From Luteolibacter sp. SL250 (lineage in GTDB: Bacteria; Verrucomicrobiota; Verrucomicrobiia; Verrucomicrobiales; Akkermansiaceae), in the NCBI RefSeq assembly GCF_026625605.1, contig NZ_CP113054.1, positions 1,488,001 to 1,552,000 of the forward strand: a stretch of 64,000 nucleotides of DNA. The letters are read 5' to 3'. This document shows, piece by piece, positions 20,903-28,571 of the stretch (positions are counted from its first letter, which is position 1; every line of letters begins with the position of its first letter). Under the pieces are notes generated by a model. The model ran no database searches. It had not been told where the DNA came from and saw nothing but the letters and a program-made list of their open reading frames with translations. The translations under genes were made by a program, and so were the position numbers.

Positions 20903-21465
20903 TTCAGTTCGTTCCACTTGTTCACGAGGCCCTCGCGGACACCGCCGATCTGGTAGAGCTTCTTCTTGTCGTGGACCATCTCCTTCCGGCTGAGGCCGGT
21001 GATCAGGTAGTCCTTGCGGAGGAAGATGGCCTGCTCCGGGCAGACTTCCTCGCACATGCCGCAGTAGATGCAGCGGATCATGTCGATGTCGAACTCCAGC
21101 GGACGCTTCTCGACCTTTGCCCACTTGTCGTCGGACGGGATCTCGGACGGGGTGATCTTGATCGCCTTCGGCGGGCAGATGAATTCGCAGAGCTGGCAGG
21201 ACACACAGCGCTCGCGGCCCTGCTCGTCGGTGACGAGGGTGGGCGCGCCGCGGTAGTGGTTGGGCATGTGGTCGTCCCACCGTTGCTCGGGGAACTGCAT
21301 GGTCACGCCCAGACCGGAGGAGTTGAGGCTTTTCGCGCCCATCGACTTTCCGCGCAGGGAGGTGATGGCGTGGCGCATCGTGAGCATGAAGCCCTTGATG
21401 AGGCCGCCGAAGTAGATCTTCTCGCCGAGGCCGAGTTTGGGGCGCTGGAGTTTGACGATTGCCAT
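20899..21465 (-). CDS. nuoI: NADH-quinone oxidoreductase subunit I
   Basis: 188 aa, the ferredoxin-like subunit that passes electrons through two 4Fe-4S clusters (N6a, N6b) toward quinone. The two motifs are visible: CVSCQLCEFICPPKAI and CIYCGMCEEVCPEQAI. The N-terminal GLIKGFMLTMRHAITSL is the usual membrane-contact helix. It lies 13 bases after nuoH and overlaps the next small gene. Confidence 0.95.
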   Translation of the reverse strand: MAIVKLQRPKLGLGEKIYFGGLIKGFMLTMRHAITSLRGKSMGAKSLNSSGLGVTMQFPEQRWDDHMPNHYRGAPTLVTDEQGRERCVSCQLCEFICPPKAIKITPSEIPSDDKWAKVEKRPLEFDIDMIRCIYCGMCEEVCPEQAIFLRKDYLITGLSRKEMVHDKKKLYQIGGVREGLVNKWNELK

Positions 21466-21478
21466 GGAGGGAAAAGGG

Positions 21479-22729
21479 TTAGGCCCGGAGCAGCTTGGGT
21501 TTTTCCTCGGACACCTTCGCCACCCAGATGACGGCCAGCGTGAGGACGATGAGGAGGACGGCGCCGACGGCGATGATCGTGCCCTTGAGCTGAGGGGCGG
21601 CCAGGATCAGTGCGGCCAGGAAGACGTTGATGAGCGCGGCTTCGAAGAAGATCACCCAGCCCAGCTTCATGAGCTGGTCATAGCGGAACCGCGGCACCGT
21701 CCAGCGGACGAGGATGAAGAAGAGGATGAAGACGATCAGCTTCGTCATGAACACGCCGAGGTGGATCAGCCCGGCCAGGCCGAATCCGGCGATGTTCCAG
21801 TCCGCGATGTGGGAATCGAGCGTGAAGCCCATCGACCAGCCGCCGAGGAACAGGGTTACGATCATGGCGGAGCCGATGACCATGGCGGCGTATTCGCCCA
21901 TGAAGAACATGGCGAACTTCATCGAGGAATATTCGGTGTGGTAGCCGCCGACGAGTTCCGTCTCGCACTCCGGGAGGTCGAAGGGCATGCGGTTGGTTTC
22001 CGCGAAGATGGAGATGGTGAAGATGAGGAAGGCGATGGCGGCGGGGAACCAGAACAGCGCCTTTTCCATGGTCAGGCCGAAGCCGTCCTTGTCCCAGATG
22101 GGCAGCAGCAGCCAGCCGTGGTCCGCCTGGTGCTGGACGATCTTGGAAAGGTTCAGGTCGCCGAAGTAGAGCAGCACCGGGATGACGGAGAGCCCCAGGC
22201 AGATCTCGTAGGAGATCATCTGCGCGGTGGAACGGACACCACCGATGAACGGGAACTTCGAATTCGAGGCCCATCCGGCGATGGTGATGCCGTAGACACT
22301 GAGCGAAGCGACGGCGAAGACGAACAGCGGGCCGACATCGATGTCGGCGATGACCAGCTTGTATTCCTCCCCGTTGACCATCAGCGGCGAGCCGAAGGGG
22401 ACGACACACACGGTGATCAGCGCAGGGATGACGGTGAGGGCGGGGGCCAGCCAGTAGAACGCTTTCCGGACATGGTCCGGGGTGAAGTCCTCCTTCAGGA
22501 ACAGCTTCAGGCCGTCCGCGATGGGCTGGACCAGACCGAAGAGGTGGAAGTCTTTCTTTGCCCCGAACAGCGTGAGCGGGATGCCCACCCGGTTCGGCCC
22601 CACCCGGTCCTGGATGATGGCGGAGAAGCGGCGCTCGAAATAAACGGATACCGGCACCAGCGGCAGCACGACCATGAAGGTCAGCGCGACGATTTTGACC
22701 AGGATGATGAGGATCGGGACGATGTCCAT
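21479..22729 (-). CDS. nuoH: NADH-quinone oxidoreductase subunit H
   Basis: 416 aa membrane subunit at the quinone site. Signature segments: ERRFSAIIQDRVGPNRVGIPLTLFGAKKDFHLFGLVQPIADGLKLFLKED, GWASNSKFPFIGGVRSTAQMISYE and AETNRMPFDLPECETELVGGYHTEYSSMKFAMFFMGEY. It is longer than the E. coli form (325 aa) because of loops and an extra C-terminal helix region, which is common in this phylum. It follows nuoG by 21 bases. Confidence 0.95.
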   Translation of the reverse strand: MDIVPILIILVKIVALTFMVVLPLVPVSVYFERRFSAIIQDRVGPNRVGIPLTLFGAKKDFHLFGLVQPIADGLKLFLKEDFTPDHVRKAFYWLAPALTVIPALITVCVVPFGSPLMVNGEEYKLVIADIDVGPLFVFAVASLSVYGITIAGWASNSKFPFIGGVRSTAQMISYEICLGLSVIPVLLYFGDLNLSKIVQHQADHGWLLLPIWDKDGFGLTMEKALFWFPAAIAFLIFTISIFAETNRMPFDLPECETELVGGYHTEYSSMKFAMFFMGEYAAMVIGSAMIVTLFLGGWSMGFTLDSHIADWNIAGFGLAGLIHLGVFMTKLIVFILFFILVRWTVPRFRYDQLMKLGWVIFFEAALINVFLAALILAAPQLKGTIIAVGAVLLIVLTLAVIWVAKVSEEKPKLLRA

Positions 22730-22750
22730 GGTAGCGGAAAGGTTGTCCGG

Positions 22751-24508
22751 TTAGCCGTTGATGATGCCAGCGGCCTTGCGGGCGCCCTCGTTCTTGAGGA
22801 GGGGGATTTCGTAGCCGGTCTCCAGCACCTGCGTGCCTTGGTGGCCGATTTTCGAAAGGGTGAGGTCGTTGAAGGCGGGAACCGTTTCGGCGACTTGCTT
22901 GAAGAGATCCTCGATGAGGAACAGCGGGCTCTTTTCGCCGGTGATGGCGGCGGTGAGGTCGCGGAGGATTTCCCAGTCGTCGCGGGCCTGTCCCGGCAGT
23001 TCGTTGGCCCGGTTGAGGCGTTGCAGGCGGCCGCTCAGGTTCACCATCGAGCCGCGTTTCTCGGTGAAAGCGGCGGATGGCAGGACGATGTGGGCGTTCT
23101 CCGCGGTCGGGTTCGCCAGAATGTGGGATTGGATCAGCAGCTTCAGTTCCGAAAGGTCGTCGTGGGTGAAATCCGCGTCGGCGATGAGGTCCTCACCGAA
23201 TACGAGGAGCGCCTTGATGGCGCCGCGGCGGACGCCCTCGCGGATGGCGGAAAGGTCGGCGTAGGGATCTTCCAGACCCAGCACCAGCTTCGCGCCGGTG
23301 GTGTTCGGGTTGCGGTCGGCGGCGACCAGCAACTTGTCCGCCTCACCCGTGCGCGGGACCAGGGAAAGGTGGCTGGTGCCGATGGTTTGCGTGAGCTTTT
23401 TGACGAGGAACAGCTCCTCGTTGGTCATTCGGCCGGAGGCGATGACCGCCACTTCGTCCGGGGAGAGGGTCTTGAGAACGGTGGCGGCGGTGGCGTGGGC
23501 GTCCGCCCATGGGACCACTTCGTGGACGGGTCCTTGCTTCACCAGCGGCTCGGTCAGGCGGGCGTCGCTGTTGATGTAGTGGAAATTCAGGCGGTGGGAG
23601 TCCGGCATCCAGTTGCTGTTCACGCCGTCATTCTGGCGCGGGGTGATGCGGTGGATGGTGTTGCCGCGGTTCCAGACGGTGATGTTGGTGCCAGTGCCGC
23701 AGTTCACGTCGATGGTCGGCGTTTCCTTGAGGAACCAGACCCGCATCTGGAAGCGGAAGTCATTGGAAGTCAGTGCTCCGACCGGGCAGATGTCCGCCGT
23801 GTTGAGGGAGTAGTTGGAGTCCAGCAGGCGTCCAGGGTGGACGGTCAGGGTGGTGTGGGTGCCGCGTTGGGTGAAGCCCAGCACCGGATCCCCGGCCACC
23901 TCATCCATGAAGCGGATGCAGCGGCTGCACATGATGCAGCGCTCGTCATCCAGCCGGATGCGCGGGCCGATATCGACGTTCTTCGGCTTCTTCACCTTCA
24001 TGTCCACGAAGCGGGAAACGCCGCGTCCGTGGTCCACGGAGTGTTCCTGCAGGCGGCACTCGCCGGCCTGGTCACAGATCGGGCAGTCCAGCGGGTGGTT
24101 GATGAGGAGGAACTCCATCACGCCCTCGCGGCATTTCTCGACCAGCTCTCCCTGGGTGCGGATGCCCATGTTTTCGCCGACGGTGTTCGCGCAGGCGATG
24201 GCCGGACGGGGCATCCAGCCGATGTTTTCGTAGCCGTCTTCGTCACGCTTCGGTTCCTCACCGGGAGCCGGACGGGGTGGCATGCCCATCTGTACCAGGC
24301 ACATACGGCAATTGCCGGGGACGGAAAGCTTCGGGTGGTAGCAATAATGCGGGACCAGCGCGCCCACCTGGCGGCATGCCTCGATCATCCGGGTGCCACG
24401 GGGAAATTGGTGCCATGTGCCGTTGATCTGGACATTCACCATGCCCTTTTCGGCGGCTAGGTCTTTTGGAAGCTTGATTTCCGCGGTCGCCGAAGGTGTG
24501 TCGCTCAT
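22751..24508 (-). CDS. nuoG: NADH-quinone oxidoreductase subunit G (short form)
   Basis: 585 aa, the electron-carrying hydrophilic subunit. N-terminal 2Fe-2S cluster ligands (HYCYHPKLSVPGNCRMCLVQMG), the His/Cys N5 motif (HPLDCPICDQAGECRLQEHSVDHG) and 4Fe-4S motif (CIMCSRCIRFMDEV...CPVGAL) are all present. The molybdopterin-type domain that follows is much shorter than in E. coli (908 aa), so the C-terminal part is reduced to about 330 residues. It is the first gene of this operon; nuoA-F are absent from its flank, where an unrelated gene runs divergently. Confidence 0.93.
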   Translation of the reverse strand: MSDTPSATAEIKLPKDLAAEKGMVNVQINGTWHQFPRGTRMIEACRQVGALVPHYCYHPKLSVPGNCRMCLVQMGMPPRPAPGEEPKRDEDGYENIGWMPRPAIACANTVGENMGIRTQGELVEKCREGVMEFLLINHPLDCPICDQAGECRLQEHSVDHGRGVSRFVDMKVKKPKNVDIGPRIRLDDERCIMCSRCIRFMDEVAGDPVLGFTQRGTHTTLTVHPGRLLDSNYSLNTADICPVGALTSNDFRFQMRVWFLKETPTIDVNCGTGTNITVWNRGNTIHRITPRQNDGVNSNWMPDSHRLNFHYINSDARLTEPLVKQGPVHEVVPWADAHATAATVLKTLSPDEVAVIASGRMTNEELFLVKKLTQTIGTSHLSLVPRTGEADKLLVAADRNPNTTGAKLVLGLEDPYADLSAIREGVRRGAIKALLVFGEDLIADADFTHDDLSELKLLIQSHILANPTAENAHIVLPSAAFTEKRGSMVNLSGRLQRLNRANELPGQARDDWEILRDLTAAITGEKSPLFLIEDLFKQVAETVPAFNDLTLSKIGHQGTQVLETGYEIPLLKNEGARKAAGIING

Positions 24509-24598
24509 GGCTGGTGAAAGGCACTGAATCCCGACGGATGATCATTTCCGGCGGGTTCGCGCGCGAATATGTCAATCCGCCCATGAACGGGCAAGCGT

Positions 24599-24620
24599 GC
24601 TTTGTGAAATTTTTCACAAG
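24599..24620. promoter_or_regulatory. Palindrome in the nuoG / Uma2 divergent gap
   Basis: TTTGTGAAATTTTTCACAAG contains the inverted halves TTGTGAA and TTCACAA around ATTT. It lies about 93 bases before the nuoG start and 86 before the Uma2 start, in a 197-base gap with no gene, so it could be an operator for the complex I operon. No regulator can be named. Confidence 0.45.
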
Positions 24621-24705
24621 CTGGCAATAGGGAGGCAGGATCGGCGTGGCGGAGCCGGCGGTTGGCGTTCTTGCCAATTTTCCACCCTAGGGCTAGGATG
24701 CTCCT

Positions 24706-25275
24706 ATGACGGCGGTGCCAAAGCATCATCATCTGGGTATCGAGGAATACCTGGCTGGCGAACTGACGTCCGAGACCAAGCATGAATATCTCGGGGGAGC
24801 GGTGCATGCGATGGCCGGGGCGTCCAACCGCCACAATGAGATCTCCTCAAACATCATGGTCTCGCTTGGTTCAGGACTTCGTGGAAAATCCTGCCGGGTC
24901 TTCAATAGCGACACGAAGGTCCGCATTGAGCTGACCAGCCAAACCCGCTTCTACTACCCGGATGCGATGGTCGTTTGCCAGAAGAGCCAGGATTCGGAGC
25001 AATTCCAGCAATGGCCTGCTGTGATCGTGGAGGTCCTCAGCGATTCGACGCGGCGGACCGACCTGACGGAGAAGAAAGAAGCGTACCTGACGATCCCGTC
25101 GCTCAAGGTCCTGATCTTCGTCGAATCTGACGAACCTCTGGTGCTGGTCCATCGGCGCGGTCCCAGCGGAGGATTTACCAGGGAGGAGTATTTCGGATTG
25201 GAGAAATCAGTGCCGTTGCCGGAGGTCGAGACGGAACTGAAATTGGCGGAGATCTACGAGCGGGTGGAGTTCTGA
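24706..25275 (+). CDS. Uma2 family (DUF820) PD-(D/E)XK protein
   Basis: 189 aa. Begins MTAVPKHHHLGIEEYLAGELTSETKHEYLGGAVHAMAGAS, the usual Uma2 opening, and contains the nuclease-type core YYPDAMVV (Asp), PAVIVEVLSDSTRRTDLTEKKEAYLTIPSLKVLIFV (Glu, Lys). The family is very abundant in cyanobacteria, Planctomycetes and Verrucomicrobia; a restriction-endonuclease-like fold is known, biological role is not settled. Stands alone, divergent from nuoG. Length is normal. Confidence 0.9.
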   Translation: MTAVPKHHHLGIEEYLAGELTSETKHEYLGGAVHAMAGASNRHNEISSNIMVSLGSGLRGKSCRVFNSDTKVRIELTSQTRFYYPDAMVVCQKSQDSEQFQQWPAVIVEVLSDSTRRTDLTEKKEAYLTIPSLKVLIFVESDEPLVLVHRRGPSGGFTREEYFGLEKSVPLPEVETELKLAEIYERVEF

Positions 25276-25306
25276 GAGCTGGACGCCCCAGTCCCCCCGA
25301 CCTCCG

Positions 25307-26851
25307 TTATTTCCCACCGGCCAGCCGCCGCCGCGTTTCCTCATCCACCGGCTCGCACAGGCGGTAGCCGTCACCGTGGCTGGGGATGGTCATCAGCAGG
25401 GCGTCCCGTTCGTAGGGTGAGGGGAAATCGAGACCGATGAGCGCGCGGCCGATGCGTTCGCCGGACTGGCGATAGTTGAAGTAGCAGAGGTTCGCGTTGC
25501 CCTGGATCCGCTGGCCGAGGAAGTCGTGGAGCGCGCCCTTCCGTTCATAGAAGTCCAGCCGCAGAAAGGCGGGGTTCCTGAGCAGGTCGCTGCGTAGTGG
25601 AATGGCGCGGAAGTCGATGTCGATGGCCCCGGTGAGGTCCTGCCAAGCAAACCCGGCGGCATCCAGTTTTGCGGGGACCCCATCCAGGACGGCTGCGTCG
25701 TCCGCGGCGATGGTGAAGGCGGGCCACGCCTCCGCTTCGTCGGTCTTTCCGTATTGGAAGTCGGTGATGTTCACTCCGTCGAAGCAGGTGTCCAGCAACT
25801 CCAGCATGGTGCCCGGTCGCTCCGGGATCCTCACGCGCAGCGTGCGGCTGATCTGGTTGGAGGCGCCCTGTGACTGGGCGATGAGGCCGAGCTGGAGGAA
25901 ATCCACGTTCGAGCCGGAGACAACGATGAGCACTTTCTTTCCCTTGAGCGCCTCGCGGTTCTTGATGACGGCGGCCAGACCCAGCGCGCCGGACGGCTCG
26001 GAGACGCAACGCAGCGTTTCCCACAGCGTGCGGATGGCGTGGCTGACCTCCGTGTTGGTGACGGTCTCGATGCGGTCCAGCGTTTCACGGAGGATCTGGA
26101 ATGGGAATTCGCCCGCCTTGCGGACGGCGGTTCCGTCGCAGAACAGATCTACGTTTTCCAGTGAGATGGGTTTCCCCGCCTCCAGCGCGGCTTTCATCGA
26201 CGCCTGGCCGATGCCCTCCACGCCGATGATTTCAATACCCGGCCAATAGGTCTTCAGCCAGGTGGAAACCCCGGCCGCCATCCCGCCACCGCCGATCTGG
26301 AGGTAGGCGGCGTCAAACGGGCCGTGGCCGGAAAGGACGACTTCATCCGCGAGCGTGCCTTGTCCCGCCATCACCTTCACGTCGTCGTAGGCGTGGACAT
26401 AGACGGCTCCGCTCTGCGCTTCATCGGCGCGGGCGGCTTGCACCGCCTCGTCATAGGAGTCTCCGGAAAGGTGGATCTCCACGAACTCCCCGCCGTGGTG
26501 GAGGACGGCGGATTGTTTCACCCGCGGGGTGGAGCGCGGCATGTAGATGCGCGCCCGGATGCCCAGCGACTTCGCCGCCAGCGCGATGCCCTGCGCGTGG
26601 TTGCCCGCGGAGGCGGTGACCACTCCCTTCGCGGCTTCCTGCGGTGCCAGCACCGCCATGCGGTTGCAGGCGCCGCGCCACTTGTAGGACTTCACCGCGC
26701 ACAGGTCCTCCCGCTTCACCCATACCTCGGGTCCGTCGGGAATAATGATGCGCTCGAGAGGAGTTGGCTGGCCGAAACGATAGACACGCTCCCTGGCAAA
26801 GAGCGTTTCCTGGCGGAGTTGTCGGTCGAGCGGGAGATCCTCGCGTTCCAT
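25307..26851 (-). CDS. ilvA: Threonine ammonia-lyase, biosynthetic
   Basis: 514 aa, the length of the E. coli biosynthetic enzyme. Converts threonine to 2-oxobutyrate, first step of isoleucine synthesis, with PLP. The PLP lysine lies in VKSYKWRGACNRMA; the phosphate-binding glycine loop is IGGGGMAAG; SAGNHAQGIALAAKSLG is typical. Residues about 335-500 form two ACT-like regulatory domains (RTLRVRIPERPGTMLELLD and LRLDFYERKGALHDFL), which bind isoleucine/valine in the family. Divergent from the VF530 gene. Confidence 0.95.
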   Translation of the reverse strand: MEREDLPLDRQLRQETLFARERVYRFGQPTPLERIIIPDGPEVWVKREDLCAVKSYKWRGACNRMAVLAPQEAAKGVVTASAGNHAQGIALAAKSLGIRARIYMPRSTPRVKQSAVLHHGGEFVEIHLSGDSYDEAVQAARADEAQSGAVYVHAYDDVKVMAGQGTLADEVVLSGHGPFDAAYLQIGGGGMAAGVSTWLKTYWPGIEIIGVEGIGQASMKAALEAGKPISLENVDLFCDGTAVRKAGEFPFQILRETLDRIETVTNTEVSHAIRTLWETLRCVSEPSGALGLAAVIKNREALKGKKVLIVVSGSNVDFLQLGLIAQSQGASNQISRTLRVRIPERPGTMLELLDTCFDGVNITDFQYGKTDEAEAWPAFTIAADDAAVLDGVPAKLDAAGFAWQDLTGAIDIDFRAIPLRSDLLRNPAFLRLDFYERKGALHDFLGQRIQGNANLCYFNYRQSGERIGRALIGLDFPSPYERDALLMTIPSHGDGYRLCEPVDEETRRRLAGGK

Positions 26852-26949
26852 GATGCGCGGAGTCTTGCCCGCCCCGCCGGACCCGGCAAGCGCGGTGCGG
26901 CGGGAAATTCACGGATTGCCATGCCGCGTGATTCCGGAATGCTGCCGCC

Positions 26950-27174
26950 ATGGAACATCCGAACGATCCCCTGCACGGCATCACGCTGGAAGCCGTGCTG
27001 CGCAAGATGGTGGACCGCTACGGCTGGGAAACGCTGGCCGACCGCATCCCGATCCGCTGCTTCATGTTCGACCCCACCATCAAGTCCAGCCTCACCTTTC
27101 TCCGGAAGACTCCATGGGCGCGGAAGAAGCTGGAGGACTGGTATGTCTATGATGCGGTCCGGAAAGTGAAGTAA
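26950..27174 (+). CDS. VF530 family (DUF2132) DNA-binding protein
   Basis: 74 aa, full length for the family. Sequence [20 protein letters not shown] followed by [45 protein letters not shown] matches the VF530 fold, a small helical protein proposed to bind DNA. The start at 26950 is supported because the family opens with this N-P-L-H-G-I-T-L motif. Its stop is followed at once by repeat sequence. Confidence 0.9.
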   Translation: MEHPNDPLHGITLEAVLRKMVDRYGWETLADRIPIRCFMFDPTIKSSLTFLRKTPWARKKLEDWYVYDAVRKVK

Positions 27175-27504
27175 GGAGGGAGGACACTCCTGTCCTCCGG
27201 CTGCAACAGGAACGCAAAGCAAAGGCATCTCAAAATAGATCCGCCTTTTATCTGCCATTGCCAATGCCGCCGGTGGACAGGAGTGTCCACCCTCCTTACT
27301 CGGCTGCAATGGGAACACAGAGCAAAGGCATCTCAGAATAGATCCGCCTCTTACCTGCCATCGCCAATGCCGCCGGTGGACAGGAGTGTCCACCCTCCTT
27401 ACTCGGCTGCAATGGGAACACAGAGCAAAGGCATCTCAAGATAGATCCGCCTCTTACCTGCCATCGCCAATGCCGCCGGTGGACAAGTGTCCACCCTCCC
27501 TACC
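27172..27504. repeat. Three 103-bp tandem repeats with REP-like palindromes
   Basis: After a first palindrome (27176-27198, GGAGGACA-CTCC-TGTCCTCC) come three near-identical units starting GGCTGCAA at 27199, 27302 and 27405, so the period is 103 bases. Each ends with GGTGGACAGGAGTGTCCACC (shortened to GGTGGACAAGTGTCCACC in the third). The palindrome belongs to the family at 7211-7335. The last unit reaches into the stop codon of the next, minus-strand gene (27500-27502). Confidence 0.92.
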
Positions 27505-28558
27505 TCAGGTTCTCCCGGCACCACACGATGCCGCGCTCCAGCTCCGCTTTCTGGTAAGCCTGCTCCGCCGCCTTCTTGTCTCCCTCCGGTTTGAAAGACG
27601 GGATGGCCTTCCCCTGTTTCGCCAGCGCCAGGAACTTCGCGAAGCCCCGCGCGGAGACGTTCTCGTAGCCGTTCCAGAACTCAGGCTTCAGGTAAGTGAA
27701 CGGGCGGTTGATGCCACTGATGATCTCCAGGATGAAAGGCGCGCCGGGAGCCAGCTCCGCGAATCGCTTCGCATACGCCTTCATGTCCGTCTGTCCCTCA
27801 CCGATGGACGTCCACGCGACCTGTGCTCCGTCGCCATCCTCCCAGATGATGTTGTTCCGGATGCCGGAGCAGACGGTGTAGGGTCCCAGCACTTCCAGAT
27901 TCTCCATGGGATCTTCCAGCGCCCATGCGGCGTTGCCGCTGTCAATGGTGCAGCCGACGAAATCCCGGCCCGCCTCCTCGATGAGGTCGCGCAGTTCATA
28001 CGATTGCATGTCCCCCGCGTGGTTCTCGATGGCGATCTTCACCCCGTGATCGATGGCGAAGCTGCGGACGTTCTTCAGCACGGCCAGCGTGTCCTTGTTC
28101 CGCGCCTTGATGCCGCCGGGGCTTTTCCGGTCATCGGCAAAGCCCTGGTAGCAGCGCGCCACCGGTGAGCCGAGCGCCTTCGCCACGCGGATGGTGAGCT
28201 TGAGGTGTTCCTCCGCCGTGCCCCACTTGTCGGAGAAACGGTGCGCGGTGGGACAGATGCCGCCGGTGCCGGCGTAGAGAGCGATGTTGAGATCCGCCGC
28301 CTTTCTCCGAAGATCGTCCAGATAGGCGTCGGTGTGGTTCTCATACACATCCAGGTCGGAAAGGAGCAGGCAATCCACCTTCTGTTCCGCCGCGTAGTCG
28401 ATGAGTGGTCCGGCTTTGAGTCCCAGCGCGCGGATCGAGAAATTGTCGAAGCCGACCTTCATCTTCGCCCCCTCTGCTGCGGCGGCCGTGGCGGCATTGG
28501 CGAAAGGTGCGGCGATGGCCGCTGCGGCGGTGGTCTTCAGGAACGAACGGCGGTGCAT
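27500..28558 (-). CDS. Tat-exported sugar phosphate isomerase/epimerase-like TIM-barrel protein
   Basis: 352 aa from the ATG at 28558, which places a twin-arginine signal first (MHRRSFLKTTAAAAIAAPFANA); the longer upstream frame overlaps the neighbouring gene. The body is an AP-endonuclease-2-type TIM barrel: KIAIENHAGDMQSYELRDLIEEAG and FVGCTIDSGNAAW carry the metal-ligand type E, H and D residues. Such proteins in this phylum act on sugars in the periplasm, but the substrate is not evident. It begins 13 bases after the stop of the glycosyltransferase-HAD gene, so the two are probably one transcript. Confidence 0.85.
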   Translation of the reverse strand: MHRRSFLKTTAAAAIAAPFANAATAAAAEGAKMKVGFDNFSIRALGLKAGPLIDYAAEQKVDCLLLSDLDVYENHTDAYLDDLRRKAADLNIALYAGTGGICPTAHRFSDKWGTAEEHLKLTIRVAKALGSPVARCYQGFADDRKSPGGIKARNKDTLAVLKNVRSFAIDHGVKIAIENHAGDMQSYELRDLIEEAGRDFVGCTIDSGNAAWALEDPMENLEVLGPYTVCSGIRNNIIWEDGDGAQVAWTSIGEGQTDMKAYAKRFAELAPGAPFILEIISGINRPFTYLKPEFWNGYENVSARGFAKFLALAKQGKAIPSFKPEGDKKAAEQAYQKAELERGIVWCRENLR

Positions 28559-28571
28559 GGTGGTCTCCGGG

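Noticed and set aside
21437..24460. 1007-aa open frame on the + strand opposite nuoH/nuoG
   Set aside because: Same effect; highly charged Asp/Glu/Arg/Gly text with no motifs, opposite clear complex I genes.
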